Below are positions 31,802-42,197 of a stretch of DNA of 64,000 bases, piece by piece. The translations under genes and the position numbers were made by a program. This stretch comes from Coriobacteriaceae bacterium EMTCatB1. GTDB taxonomy: Bacteria > Actinomycetota > Coriobacteriia > Anaerosomatales > Anaerosomataceae. The stretch is from assembly GCA_001950395.1 (NCBI GenBank), contig BDLO01000001.1, positions 124,001-188,000 on the forward strand, written 5' to 3'. Numbering within the stretch: position 1 is the stretch's first letter; each line of letters opens with the position of its first letter. The notes under the pieces were generated by a model. The model was not told the DNA's origin and made no database searches. It saw only the letters and a program-made list of their open reading frames with translations.

Positions 31802-32551
31802 ATGAGGGTCGTGCGCGTGTTCCACGACGAGGACGTCAGGTACGGCTTGGCGGATGAGGGGAGCGTGACGCTCATCTCCGACGAGCCGTTCGCGGCGTGG
31901 GAGCCGGAGGCCGTCGTCCCGCTCGGTCACGCGCAGCTCTTGCCGCCGACCATCCCGACGAAGGTCGTCTGCGTCGGGATCAACTACCGCGAGCACGCTC
32001 GCGAGATGGGGCACTCTCTCCCCGACGAGCCGGTGATCTTCCTGAAGCCCCCGACCTCGGTGGTCGGCCCTCACGGGCAGATCCGGATACCCGACCGGCT
32101 CGAGGCGGTGGACTACGAGGCCGAGCTCGCCGCCGTCATCGGGCGGCGGACGCACCGGGTCTCGCCGATCGACGCCCAGAAGAGCATTCTGGGATTCACC
32201 TGCGCGAACGACGTCACCTCGCGCGAGCTGCAACGCAAGGACGGGCAGTGGACGCGCGCGAAGGGGTTCGACACGTTCTGTCCGCTCGGGCCGTGGATCG
32301 AGACTGACGTCGACCCACGCGACTTGCTCGTCGAGTCGTACGTGAACGGCGAGCTCAGGCAGCGCGCCCGCACCAGCGACATGATCTTCGACGTCTTCAC
32401 GCTCGTGAGCTTCATAAGCCACGTGATGACGCTGCTTCCCGGAGACGTGGTGCTCACGGGCACGCCGTCGGGAGTCGGGCCCATGCGCCGCGGCGACGTC
32501 GTCGAGGTGCGCATCGAGGGCGTCGGGAGCCTCGTGAACCACGTCGCGTGA
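31802..32551 (+). CDS. Fumarylacetoacetate hydrolase family protein
   Basis: KVVCVGINYREHAREMGH, PVIFLKPPTSVVGP, DYEAELAAVIGR, GDVVLTGTPSGVGPM. Confidence 0.93.
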   Translation: MRVVRVFHDEDVRYGLADEGSVTLISDEPFAAWEPEAVVPLGHAQLLPPTIPTKVVCVGINYREHAREMGHSLPDEPVIFLKPPTSVVGPHGQIRIPDRLEAVDYEAELAAVIGRRTHRVSPIDAQKSILGFTCANDVTSRELQRKDGQWTRAKGFDTFCPLGPWIETDVDPRDLLVESYVNGELRQRARTSDMIFDVFTLVSFISHVMTLLPGDVVLTGTPSGVGPMRRGDVVEVRIEGVGSLVNHVA

Positions 32552-32612
32552 GATTGTGTCAGTGGCGTGTGGTATGCTCCACCCAGTCGCGCTCCGGTTC
32601 CGGAGGTGGTCC

Positions 32613-34931
32613 TTGCTGAGACGACCCAGCATCTGGGCATCCATCATTCTCGCGCTGGCAGTCGCGGCTCCGAGCGTCGCCGTCGCGCTCCCGCGCGACT
32701 TCTTCGACTTCCGAGCGTCAGGCCAGGCGGTCTACGAGGACTTCGTGATTAGACCTGAGCTGCACTACGACGCGGCGAACGGCACGCTGGTGGCTGTCTA
32801 CCAGGGTTACGGTTTCGATCCATACGCAGCGGTTTACAACCTCGGAAAGAAGGAATGGGTCGGCTCCTGGCGGATAGCGGACAATCCGCTGGCCCTCGAC
32901 GAGCACGGCGGCCCTGCGCTGGTCGAGGACTCGAGCGGCTGCTACCACGTGTTCTACGGCTCGCACAACTCGGCGATCCTGCACGCGCGCAGCGTACGGC
33001 CTCACGACGCCAGCCGCTGGGTCACGCTCGGGCCGGTGATGGTCCCCGCCTCGGAAGCGTCGACCGCGCTCGTGGAGGCGCGAGGAACCTATCCGCAGCC
33101 TTCTGTCGACCAGAGCGGGACCGTCAACCTGCTCTACCGGAGCAACGGCGGTCTGTTCAGCGACTGGGTGATGATCACGAGCGCAGACGGATGCGCGACC
33201 TGGTCGGCGCCGGAGCAGGTCCTCGACGGCGTGTCGAACGAGCAGGGCTGGTACGCCAGCTCCTGGTCCGGACCGGACGGCGATCTGCACGTGGTTGCGG
33301 CGCGTCTCGACTACGACGCGTGGCGGTCCGACCCCTTCGCACGGCAGGGCTTGTACTACCTCAGGCGCGACGCCGGGACGGGGGTTTGGGAGAACGCAGC
33401 GGGCGACGAGGTGCCCGCTCCCCACGACCGGTCCACGCTCGACCGCGTGTGTCTGGCGCACGCCCCGGCAGGTCGGTACGTGAACCAACCCGTGGTGCGC
33501 GTCCTGGAGGACGGTTCGCCCATCATCGTGTTCGTGTCGGGAGATGCGAGCGACCTCGCGTCCTGCCGATGGGAGTCGATCAGATGGGTGCCTGAGTCAG
33601 GGGCGTTCAGCGTTCCAGCTCGGATCGCGGCCACCGACCACCTCTTCGACGCCGGAACGTTCGTCGTGGGAAGAGGTGGCGGTCTTGAGGCGTACTTGAC
33701 CGTCGGTGGGCAGCCCGACGAGATGTCCCCGCTGTGGAGCAGCGGGTTTGCGACGCGCGGCGGGAACGTCGCGAAGTTCGCATCGGAAGACGGCATCGAG
33801 TGGCGTCAAGCCGGGGCCGTACGGGTGGCCAGAGGGCCGTGGGAGCGGTTCAACAACCCGCAAGCGGCTCTGCTGCCTGATGGCCGGATAGCGGTCTTGT
33901 ATTGCGAAACGAACGATGACTACACGGCCAGCGAATCGAAGGTGTTCCTCTGGTTGGATGGGGAGCCCGCAGTTCGCGACTTCGTCGCACGCGGCTCTCG
34001 TATCGCTGGTGACGACCGCTACGAGACCGCTGTCGAGGTATCGCGTGAAGCGTTCCCGTCCAAGGCGACGACGGTGGTGGTCGCCACCGGCGAAGACTTC
34101 GCGGACGCGGTGACGGCCGCGCCGCTTGCCGCCTCGCTCAGGGCGCCCCTGCTTCTCGTGCGGCGGAACCGCCTGGACGACGTCGTCGCTGCTGAGATCA
34201 GGCGGCTTGGCGCGCGGTATGCGGTGGTGGTCGGAGGTCCGGGCGCGGTCTCGGAGGGGGTGGCGAACGCCGTGCGCGCGCAGCTCGTACGCGAGCGGCG
34301 CGTGGACCGCGTCGCCGGGCCCGACAGGTACGGGACTTCGGCGGCAGTCGCCTCGCGGATGGCAGAGGTGCGCGGCGACCCGCACGGGGTCGTGCTTGCC
34401 ACGGGCGACAACTTCCCCGACGCCATCGCAGGCGGCGTGCTGTCTGCGCGCAAGAACATGCCCGTGCTGCTGACGCGTTCCGGGCAGATCCCCGAGGCGG
34501 CCGCGGATTTCATCTCTCGCGTCGGGCCAGCCGAGATCGTCGTCATAGGAGATGCTACGGTGGTAAGCGACGAGGCGGTGTCGCAAGCTCTCGAGCTTTC
34601 GCCCGGGGCTTCGGCGATCCGTCTTGGCGGACCGACGCGGTACGACACGGCGGCAGCTGTGGTCGAGCACGCTCTTGAGCGGGGTATCACCATGGAGCAG
34701 TTCGTGGTGTGCACTGGCGAGGCGTTCCCCGACGCGCTCACGGCAAGCGTGCTCGCGGCACGGCGCAACAGCGCTGTCCTGCTCACGCGACGCTACGAGC
34801 TCCCGGAGCCGAGCGCGCGGATCGTCCGCGACCATCGAGACGAGGTGCTCCGCTGGACCGTGGTCGGGGGCACGGGCGTGGTGAGCGCCGGTCCCATCAG
34901 GGGCATCTCAGCTTCGGTGCTCTCTCCGTGA
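32613..34931 (+). CDS. Secreted beta-propeller-like protein with three C-terminal cell wall-binding repeat 2 (CWB2) modules
   Basis: Signal peptide; CWB2 units RIAGDDRYETAVEVSREAF...VVVATGEDFADAVTAAPLAASLRAPLLLV, RVAGPDRYGTSAAVASRM, IRLGGPTRYDTAAAVVEHAL; TTG start at 32613 preceded by GGAGGT. Confidence 0.88.
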   Translation: MLRRPSIWASIILALAVAAPSVAVALPRDFFDFRASGQAVYEDFVIRPELHYDAANGTLVAVYQGYGFDPYAAVYNLGKKEWVGSWRIADNPLALDEHGGPALVEDSSGCYHVFYGSHNSAILHARSVRPHDASRWVTLGPVMVPASEASTALVEARGTYPQPSVDQSGTVNLLYRSNGGLFSDWVMITSADGCATWSAPEQVLDGVSNEQGWYASSWSGPDGDLHVVAARLDYDAWRSDPFARQGLYYLRRDAGTGVWENAAGDEVPAPHDRSTLDRVCLAHAPAGRYVNQPVVRVLEDGSPIIVFVSGDASDLASCRWESIRWVPESGAFSVPARIAATDHLFDAGTFVVGRGGGLEAYLTVGGQPDEMSPLWSSGFATRGGNVAKFASEDGIEWRQAGAVRVARGPWERFNNPQAALLPDGRIAVLYCETNDDYTASESKVFLWLDGEPAVRDFVARGSRIAGDDRYETAVEVSREAFPSKATTVVVATGEDFADAVTAAPLAASLRAPLLLVRRNRLDDVVAAEIRRLGARYAVVVGGPGAVSEGVANAVRAQLVRERRVDRVAGPDRYGTSAAVASRMAEVRGDPHGVVLATGDNFPDAIAGGVLSARKNMPVLLTRSGQIPEAAADFISRVGPAEIVVIGDATVVSDEAVSQALELSPGASAIRLGGPTRYDTAAAVVEHALERGITMEQFVVCTGEAFPDALTASVLAARRNSAVLLTRRYELPEPSARIVRDHRDEVLRWTVVGGTGVVSAGPIRGISASVLSP

Positions 34932-35054
34932 TGCCGCCCGTCCGTCTGTCAGGACGCGCCGTCCGTTTGCCGCACGGCTCCACATGATGTCGGTGGAGGG
35001 TGGTAGCATACACCCGTCATCTTGTGGTCGCGAGTGCTCACGGGGAGCGCAGCC

Positions 35055-35369
35055 ATGTCTTCTGAACAGCTTCGGACGCCCGAGGTAGAGTCGTTGCTCG
35101 AGGCCTTCGCGTCGTTAGACGACGCAGACGACATCTACGCGTTCCTCCTCGACGTCTGCACCATCCGCGAGATCCAAGAGATGGCTCAGCGGCTGGCGGT
35201 GGCTCGGATGCTCGCCGGGGGCGTGCACTATCCCGAGATCACGCGCATCACCGGCGCCTCTCCGACCACGATCAGCCGCGTGAGCCGGTGCGTGAACTAC
35301 GGAGCCGGCGGCTACCAGAAGGTCATCCAGCGCCTAGGCGCAATCAGCGGAGCGGGTGAGCGGTCGTGA
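35055..35369 (+). CDS. TrpR-like transcriptional regulator, YerC/YecD (HisR) family
   Basis: LLDVCTIREIQEMAQRLAVARMLAGGVHYPEITRITGASPTTISRVSRCVNYGAGGY. Confidence 0.93.
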   Translation: MSSEQLRTPEVESLLEAFASLDDADDIYAFLLDVCTIREIQEMAQRLAVARMLAGGVHYPEITRITGASPTTISRVSRCVNYGAGGYQKVIQRLGAISGAGERS

Positions 35370-38300
35370 CCCAGCAGTTCGTCCACCTCCATACGCACTC
35401 GGAATACTCGGTCCTCGACGGCCACGCCAAAGTATCTCGGCTGCTCGACAGGGCCGCCGAGCTCGGGCAGGAGGCGCTCGCGCTCACTGATCACGGCGTG
35501 ATGTTCGGCGCCGTGGAGTTCTACAAGCAGGCGGTGCGCGGAGACGAGAAGACGGGTCGTCCGCCCATCAAGCCGATCATCGGGTGCGAGGTGTACTTCA
35601 CCCCGCATTCGCGCACGAAGCGCGACGGCAAGCCGGAGCTCTACCACCTGCTGCTGCTCGCTGAGAACAACACTGGCTACAAGAACTTGATGGCGCTCGT
35701 CTCGCAGTCGTGGACGACGGGCTTCTACTACAAGCCGCAAGTCGACCTAGAGCTTCTCGAGGAGTTCAGCGAGGGGCTGATCGCTACCTCGGCGTGCATG
35801 AGCGGCATCGTCCCGAAGAGCATCGAGCGCGGCGACGACGAGGCCGCGCGGACGTGGGCGGAGCGCTACGCGCGCATCTTCGGCGACGGGCGCTTCTTCT
35901 TGGAGATCCAGCAGCAGGGCATCACCGCGGACAACGGCGTGACGCAATCCGACATCAACCGCGCGCTCGCCGACCTCGGACGCGAACTCGGGCTGCCGCT
36001 CGTGGCGACGAACGACATCCACTACGTGCAGGCCGACGAGGCCAAGGTCCAAGACATCTTGGTGTGCATCCAGACCGGGCGAACGCTGGACGAGACGGAC
36101 CGTCTGCGCTTCTCCTCCGACCAGTTCTACATGAAATCCGCCGAACAGATGGCCGAGGCGCTGCCGGAGCACCCGGAGGCGCTCGCCATGACCGCCGAGA
36201 TCGCCGAGCGCTGCAACGTTGAGGTGGAGTTCGGGAAGATCATCCTGCCGGTGTTCGACGTGCCCGGAGGAAGGACCGAAGACGAGCACCTGCGCGAGGA
36301 GTGCATGAAGGGCCTCGCTCGTCGGTACGGCGAGCCCGTGCCGCGCGAAGCGCTCGATCGCCTTGAGAGCGAGCTTGCCGTCATCACCTCTAAGGGTCTG
36401 TCCGCGTACTTCCTCATCGTCGCTGACTTCGTGCAGTGGGCGAAGCGCAACGGCATCGGGGTGGGTCCCGGGCGCGGGAGCGCGGCCGGCTCGATCATCT
36501 CGTACGCGCTCGGCATCACCAATCTCGACCCGCTCGCGCACGGGCTCATCTTCGAGCGCTTCTTGAACCCCGAGCGCACCGAGATGCCGGACATCGACAT
36601 CGACTTCGACGACGAGCGGCGAGGCGAGGTCATCGACTACGTGCGAAAGAAGTACGGCGAACACCGCGTGGCGCAGGTGGTGACTTACAGCACCATGAAG
36701 GCGCGCCAAGCCATCCGAGATGCGGCGCGCGTGCTCGGGTACCCGTACGCGATCGGCGACCGCATAGCCAAGCTGATCCCAGAAGGTCCAGACGCCACCA
36801 TCGCCGACGCTCTCGAGACGAACCCGGACCTGCGCGAGGAGTACGACGCAGGCGGCGACGTGAAGGCCATCATCGACGCTGCGCGCGCGCTCGAAGGCAA
36901 CGTGCGCGGCGAGGGCGTGCACGCCGCGGCCGTCGTGATCTGCCGCGACCCGCTGCACGAGCACGCGCCGGTGAAGCTCGACACGAAGGGCGGCGCGGTC
37001 ATCACGCAGTACGAAGGCACCGTGATCGCCGAGCTCGGGCTGCTCAAGATGGACTTCCTCGGCCTGAGGACGCTCACGGTCATCGCCAAGTGCATCCAGT
37101 CGATCGAAGAGAACCACGGGGTCAAGATCGACATCGACAGCATCCCGCTCGACGACGATGCGACTTTCGAGATGCTGAAGCGCGGCGACGTGGACGGCGT
37201 CTTCCAGCTCGGTGAGTCTTCGGGCATGCGCCAGCTCGTGAAGGACCTGCAGCCGGAGTCGTTCGCGGAGATCGTCGCGTGTCTCGCGCTGTACCGCCCA
37301 GGGCCCCTGCAGTCCGGCATGGTGCGCGACTTCGTGAACCGGAAGCACGGTCGTGCGCCGGTCGAGTACTACGACGAGCGCATCAAGCACATCCTGGAGG
37401 AGACCTACGGCACGATGGTCTACCAGGAGCAGGTCATGCGCATCTCGATGGAGATGGCGGGCTTCAGCGCCGCGAAGGCCGACAAGCTCCGCAAGGCGAT
37501 GGGCAAGAAGATCCCCGAGGAGATGGCGAAGTGGCGGTCAGACTTCGTCGAGGGATCGGTCGCGAACGGCTACGACCGCGCGCTCGCGGAGCGAGTCTAC
37601 GACGACATCGAGAAGTTCGCCGGCTACGGCTTCAACAAGAGCCACTCGGCTGCGTACGGCTTGCTTGCGTACCAGACCGCGTACCTCAAGGCACACTACC
37701 CGCTCGAGTTCATGGCCGCCCAGCTCACGAGCTACAACGGCAAGACCGAGCAGATCGTGCGCTACATCGCTGCGTGCAACGCCGCAGGGATAAAGGTGCT
37801 GCCGCCGGACGTGAACTCGTCTGGCAAGGACTTCACGGCCACGGGTGGGGCGATCAGGTTCGGGCTGGAGGGCATCCGGGGGGTCGGGGGGCCCGTGGCG
37901 GAGGCGATCGTGGCGGCTCGCAAGGAGGGAGGGCCGTTCACCTCGTTGCACGACTTCCTGGCGCGGGTGGATGCGCGCAGCCTCAACAAGAAGACGGTCG
38001 AGGCGCTCATCAAGGCCGGCGCTTTCGACTCCACGGGCTACACGCGCAAGCAGCTGATGGAGCTCATGGATCACGCGATGGAGCTCGCAGCAAAGCGCCA
38101 GCGCGACAAGGAAAGCGGGCAGGTCTCGATGTTCGACCTGTTCGAGCCGCAGGAGCACGGCCTTGGCGAGGAGGCTCCGCCGCCCGACGGCGTCGAGTGG
38201 GACAAAGCCACCAAGCTCGCGTTCGAGAAGGAGATGCTCGGCATCTACGTCTCCGATCACCCGCTGTCCGACAAGCGGGAAATCATCGAAGCAGCGCGCA

Positions 38301-38842
38301 CGCACTCGCTCGGTCAAGCAGACGAGCTTCGCGACGGCGTGGTGGGATGGTTCGCCGGTCAAGTGCGCGACGTGGAGCGCATCGCGACGAAAGCCGGCAA
38401 GCTCATGTGCGCGTTCGTGCTCGAGGACCTCGAGGGGGCTGTCGACGCTCTGATGTTCCCCCAGACCTACGAGAAGTACCGCGACGTGGTCGCCGAGGAC
38501 GCGATCGTGCGCGTCCGCGCGAAAGTGGAGGACTCGGATCGCGGGAGGCGGCTGCTCGTCCAAGAGATCCACACGCTTGCCGAGGATGGGACCTTCGTGC
38601 GCCCGCCGAAGACGCTGCATGTCCGGGCCCCCGTGAGCGTGCTCGGAAACGGAGGCTACGACCGGTTCCGCGAGATCCTCGCGCACTATCCAGGGCGTGA
38701 CGCCGTGGTCGTGGAGCTCCAGTACTCGGACCGCATCAAGCGCATGCGCCTTGGCGACGAATCGCGAGTGGATGCGTCGTCGCCGGGTCTTCACGCGGAG
38801 CTCAAGGCGCTGCTGGGCGCAGACGCAGTCTGGGAGGAGTAG
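35366..38842 (+). CDS. dnaE: DNA polymerase III alpha subunit
   Basis: PHP N-terminus FVHLHTHSEYSVLDGHAKV, GPGRGSAAGSIISYALGIT, PDIDIDFDDERRGEVIDYV, KSHSAAYGLLAYQTAYLKAHYPLEFMAA; 1158 aa. Confidence 0.98.
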   Translation: MTQQFVHLHTHSEYSVLDGHAKVSRLLDRAAELGQEALALTDHGVMFGAVEFYKQAVRGDEKTGRPPIKPIIGCEVYFTPHSRTKRDGKPELYHLLLLAENNTGYKNLMALVSQSWTTGFYYKPQVDLELLEEFSEGLIATSACMSGIVPKSIERGDDEAARTWAERYARIFGDGRFFLEIQQQGITADNGVTQSDINRALADLGRELGLPLVATNDIHYVQADEAKVQDILVCIQTGRTLDETDRLRFSSDQFYMKSAEQMAEALPEHPEALAMTAEIAERCNVEVEFGKIILPVFDVPGGRTEDEHLREECMKGLARRYGEPVPREALDRLESELAVITSKGLSAYFLIVADFVQWAKRNGIGVGPGRGSAAGSIISYALGITNLDPLAHGLIFERFLNPERTEMPDIDIDFDDERRGEVIDYVRKKYGEHRVAQVVTYSTMKARQAIRDAARVLGYPYAIGDRIAKLIPEGPDATIADALETNPDLREEYDAGGDVKAIIDAARALEGNVRGEGVHAAAVVICRDPLHEHAPVKLDTKGGAVITQYEGTVIAELGLLKMDFLGLRTLTVIAKCIQSIEENHGVKIDIDSIPLDDDATFEMLKRGDVDGVFQLGESSGMRQLVKDLQPESFAEIVACLALYRPGPLQSGMVRDFVNRKHGRAPVEYYDERIKHILEETYGTMVYQEQVMRISMEMAGFSAAKADKLRKAMGKKIPEEMAKWRSDFVEGSVANGYDRALAERVYDDIEKFAGYGFNKSHSAAYGLLAYQTAYLKAHYPLEFMAAQLTSYNGKTEQIVRYIAACNAAGIKVLPPDVNSSGKDFTATGGAIRFGLEGIRGVGGPVAEAIVAARKEGGPFTSLHDFLARVDARSLNKKTVEALIKAGAFDSTGYTRKQLMELMDHAMELAAKRQRDKESGQVSMFDLFEPQEHGLGEEAPPPDGVEWDKATKLAFEKEMLGIYVSDHPLSDKREIIEAARTHSLGQADELRDGVVGWFAGQVRDVERIATKAGKLMCAFVLEDLEGAVDALMFPQTYEKYRDVVAEDAIVRVRAKVEDSDRGRRLLVQEIHTLAEDGTFVRPPKTLHVRAPVSVLGNGGYDRFREILAHYPGRDAVVVELQYSDRIKRMRLGDESRVDASSPGLHAELKALLGADAVWEE

Positions 38843-38849
38843 GGTGTTG

Positions 38850-38873
38850 CTATAGCACTATAGTGTGCTATAG
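38850..38873 (+). promoter_or_regulatory. Perfect 9-bp inverted repeat operator candidate overlapping the hisZ promoter
   Basis: CTATAGCAC-TATAGT-GTGCTATAG; overlaps TTGCTA (38847-38852) and TATAGT (38869-38874). Confidence 0.75.
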
Positions 38874-38922
38874 TGACCAAGCGCCTGCCTCTGGAGAGGC
38901 GCAGCGAGAGGAAGGATCGGCC

Positions 38923-40188
38923 GTGCGACCGGCGACTGCCCGTGGGTTCCGTGACGTGCTGCTGGACGAGGCTGCCGAGCGGGAGGCCGTCGCAGCTTCG
39001 CTCGTCGCCGTCTTCGATTCGTGGGGCTACTCTCCCGTCGAGACGCCCGTCGTCGAGTCTCACGAGGTGATGGCGGCGGCTGGACCGGAGGGCGGAGAGG
39101 CGGCGCCGTTCAGGCTCCTCGACTCCGATGGAGAGCTTCTCGCGCTGCGCCCTGACATGACGCTGCCGATCGCCCGGGTGGCGGCGACGCGGCTCGCGGA
39201 CGACGCCGGCCCGCTCCGGGTGCGCTACCTCGCGCCCGTGTTCCGCGAGCACGCTTCGTTCCGCGGCCAGGCGCGGCAGTTCACGCAGGCCGGCGTCGAG
39301 CTCATCGGCGCGAACGGGCCGGCAGCGGATGCCGAGATCGTGGCGCTTGCTGCAGAGGCCCTGCGGGCGGTCGGCCTGACGGAGTTCACCATCGCGATCG
39401 GCAGCGTCGAGGTGCTGCACGCCTTCGTCGACGCTGCGGGGATGCCAGAGCGCTGGGGGACGGCGGTGCTCCGCGCGGCGCACGCGCGCAACCTGCCCGA
39501 GGTCCGTCGGCTCGCAGCCGAGCCAGGCGTGCCGGCGGAGGTCGCAGATGCGCTCGCGCGCGTGCTCCGCACGCGGGGCGGCGCGGACGCGATCGACGCG
39601 TGCAGGGCCGCACTGTCTGCGTGCGGGCGTCCTGGCGCCGCTGATGGTCTCGCCGAGACATTCTCGATCCTGGAAGGCATCGGCTGCTCTGACGTGGTCG
39701 TGGTGGACTTCGGGACCGTGCGCTCGTTCGGCTACTACACCGGCATGGTCATGCAGGTGTACGCCCCGGGCCTGGGGCTCCCGGTCGGCGGGGGCGGCCG
39801 ATACGATCGGCTGCTCGCGGCCTACGACCGTCCAGCGCCCGCTGCCGGGTTCGCCATCGGGCTGGAACGGCTGATGATCGCGCTCGCGGAAGCCGGCGCG
39901 ACGCCGAAGGCGAAGCGCGTCGACGCCGTGGTCGGCGGGCTCGATCGAGCGGCGTGCTTCGCCGGAGCTGCTGCGTTGCGGCAGGCCGGCTGGCGCGTCG
40001 TGCTGGCGTGCGGGGCGACCTCGCTGGAGCTCGTGCGGGCCGCAGAGCGGGTGGACGCCTTCGAGGCGATCGAGGCGGCGGACGGAGCGTTGTATCGCTT
40101 GGATCGCGCGGGCGGCCGCGCTGACCGGGTGGGCGAGCCGCCTGATCAGCCGCCGTCGCGGCGCTTCTCGGGAAGGAGGCGGCCGTGA
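38923..40188 (+). CDS. hisZ: ATP phosphoribosyltransferase regulatory subunit
   Basis: HisRS-like: ATARGFRDVLLDEAAEREAV, RYLAPVFREHASFRGQARQFTQAGVELIG, GGGGRYDRLLAAYDRPAPAAGFAIGLERL. Confidence 0.92.
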   Translation: MRPATARGFRDVLLDEAAEREAVAASLVAVFDSWGYSPVETPVVESHEVMAAAGPEGGEAAPFRLLDSDGELLALRPDMTLPIARVAATRLADDAGPLRVRYLAPVFREHASFRGQARQFTQAGVELIGANGPAADAEIVALAAEALRAVGLTEFTIAIGSVEVLHAFVDAAGMPERWGTAVLRAAHARNLPEVRRLAAEPGVPAEVADALARVLRTRGGADAIDACRAALSACGRPGAADGLAETFSILEGIGCSDVVVVDFGTVRSFGYYTGMVMQVYAPGLGLPVGGGGRYDRLLAAYDRPAPAAGFAIGLERLMIALAEAGATPKAKRVDAVVGGLDRAACFAGAAALRQAGWRVVLACGATSLELVRAAERVDAFEAIEAADGALYRLDRAGGRADRVGEPPDQPPSRRFSGRRRP

Positions 40189-40862
40189 TGGTGAGGACCG
40201 CTGGTTCCGGGGACGTGCTCAGAGTCGCGGTCCCGAAAGGCGCGCTCTTCGACGACAGCGTGTCAGCGCTCGCGCGAGCCGGCTACGACGTGGAGGGGCT
40301 GCGAGATCCCGGACGGTCCCTCATCGTCCGCGGCGCCGAAGCGGAGTTCGTGATCGCGAAGCCGACTGACGTGCCGGTATACGTGGCGTACGGCGCGGTC
40401 GACGTCGCGATCGCCGGTCGCGACGTGCTCGAGGAAGCCGCGCTCGAAGTGGTCGAGCTCGTCGACCTTCGGTTCGGCGCCTGCCGCTTCGTGGTGGCAG
40501 AGCCGGTCTCGGCGACGCGCAGCGCCGAGGAGCTCTACCGCCACCTCGGACAGATCCGCGTCGCCACGAAGTACCCGCGCATCACCGAGCGGCACTTCGC
40601 CGAGCGCGGCTTGCAGGTGGAGATCATCAAGCTCGCGGGCAACATCGAGATCGCCCCGCTCATCGGGATCGCCGATTGGATCGTGGACATCACGGCCACC
40701 GGCACCACGTTGCGCGAAAACGACCTGCGTGTGGTAGAAGAGGTCATGGAGTCGACCGCACGGTTCGTCGCGAATCCTGCCAGTCTCGCGACCAAGTCTG
40801 ACCGGGTCACCGACATGGCCGAGCGGCTCTCGCGAGCCGTGGCTGCCGAGAAAGGAGCGTGA
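40188..40862 (+). CDS. hisG: ATP phosphoribosyltransferase, short form
   Basis: LRVAVPKGALFDDSVSAL, DVPVYVAYGAVDVAIAGRDVL, GLADWIVDI-like GIADWIVDITATGTTLRENDL. Confidence 0.96.
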   Translation: MVRTAGSGDVLRVAVPKGALFDDSVSALARAGYDVEGLRDPGRSLIVRGAEAEFVIAKPTDVPVYVAYGAVDVAIAGRDVLEEAALEVVELVDLRFGACRFVVAEPVSATRSAEELYRHLGQIRVATKYPRITERHFAERGLQVEIIKLAGNIEIAPLIGIADWIVDITATGTTLRENDLRVVEEVMESTARFVANPASLATKSDRVTDMAERLSRAVAAEKGA

Positions 40863-40865
40863 GCG

Positions 40866-42197
40866 GTGCTTCGCCGCATCGAGATCGAACGGGGACATCG
40901 CCCGTCTGCCGATGAGCTTCGGCCTGCGGGAACCGGCATCGACGCCGAGGTCATCGGCGTCGCGCAACGGATCATCGACGAGGTGAAGGCACGCGGCGAT
41001 GAGGCGGTGCGCGAGCTCACTGAGCAGCTCGACCACGTCGTGCTGGGCGACCTGCGCGTGAGCGACGAGGAGATCGAGGCGGCGCTCTCGGCGGTCGACG
41101 AGCGCTTCCGTCGGGCAATCTCCGATGCCGCCTGGGCGATCGAGGACTTCCACCGGCGGCAGGTGCAGCAATCGTGGTTCACGACAGGTGAGGACGGGGT
41201 GGTGCTCGGCCAGCTCGTGAGCCCCATCCGGAGGGTCGGCATCTACGTCCCGGGCGGCCGTGCGCGCTACCCGTCCAGCGTCCTGATGAACGCGATCCCG
41301 GCGATCGTGGCTGGCGTCGAGGAGATCGCGATGGTGGTGCCGCCGGCGCCTGACGGCAGCGTCGATCCTCACACGCTTGCCGCCGCCGCAGAGGTCGGCG
41401 TGACGGAGATCTACAAGATCGGCGGCGCACAAGCCATCGCCGCGCTCGCCTACGGAACCGAGAGCATCCCACGCGTGGACAAGATAACGGGGCCAGGCAA
41501 TGCGTACGTCACCGCTGCGAAGAAGCTCGTGATGGGCGAAGTGGGGATCGACATGCTTGCCGGTCCGAGCGAGGTTCTCATCGTGGCCGACGAGACCGCC
41601 GAGCCCCTGCTCGTCGCCATCGACCTCATGGCGCAGGCCGAGCACGATCCGCGCGCCGCGACGTTCCTCGTCACCACGGACCCTGAGCTGCCCGAGGCCG
41701 TCGAGGAGGCGATTCGGGAGCTGCTCGAGGACTCGCCGCGGTCCGAGGTCATCGTCCGCGCGCTCCAAGACAACGGCGTCGCCGTGGTGTGCCCCGACAT
41801 CGACGTCGCGCTCGATGTCGCCAACGAGATCGCGCCGGAGCACCTCGAGCTGCACGTCGAGGTCCCCTTCGAGCTGCTCGGCCGCGTGCGCAACGCGGGT
41901 GCGGTCTTCCTGGGGCCGTGGACGCCTGAGAGCGTCGGGGACTACGTGGCTGGCCCCAATCACGTGCTTCCGACCGGCGGCACGGCCCGGTTCTCGAGCC
42001 CTCTGTCGGTCGACGACTTCGTCAAGAAGAGCTCAGTCATCTCCTACACGCTCGACGGGCTCTATGCCGACGGGGCGGCCGTCATGGAGATCGCCTCGGC
42101 CGAGGGGCTTGCGGCTCACGCGGCCGCGGTCGGGCTTCGGCTCGCTCTCGCCGAGCACGTGTTCGAGCAGGACGAAGACGAGGAGGAGAGCTCGTGA
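40866..42197 (+). CDS. hisD: Histidinol dehydrogenase
   Basis: [63 protein letters not shown]. Confidence 0.97.
   Translation: MLRRIEIERGHRPSADELRPAGTGIDAEVIGVAQRIIDEVKARGDEAVRELTEQLDHVVLGDLRVSDEEIEAALSAVDERFRRAISDAAWAIEDFHRRQVQQSWFTTGEDGVVLGQLVSPIRRVGIYVPGGRARYPSSVLMNAIPAIVAGVEEIAMVVPPAPDGSVDPHTLAAAAEVGVTEIYKIGGAQAIAALAYGTESIPRVDKITGPGNAYVTAAKKLVMGEVGIDMLAGPSEVLIVADETAEPLLVAIDLMAQAEHDPRAATFLVTTDPELPEAVEEAIRELLEDSPRSEVIVRALQDNGVAVVCPDIDVALDVANEIAPEHLELHVEVPFELLGRVRNAGAVFLGPWTPESVGDYVAGPNHVLPTGGTARFSSPLSVDDFVKKSSVISYTLDGLYADGAAVMEIASAEGLAAHAAAVGLRLALAEHVFEQDEDEEESS

Noticed and set aside
30584-32647. 687-aa minus-strand ORF spanning cimA and the FAH-family gene
   Set aside because: Crosses two convincing genes on the other strand; low-complexity R/H/V/D composition typical of GC-driven spurious ORFs
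35747-37390. 547-aa minus-strand ORF inside dnaE
   Set aside because: dnaE reading frame is unambiguous across this span
35366-38842. Possible intein or split in dnaE
   Set aside because: 1158 aa is a normal length and PHP, polymerase and OB regions are contiguous
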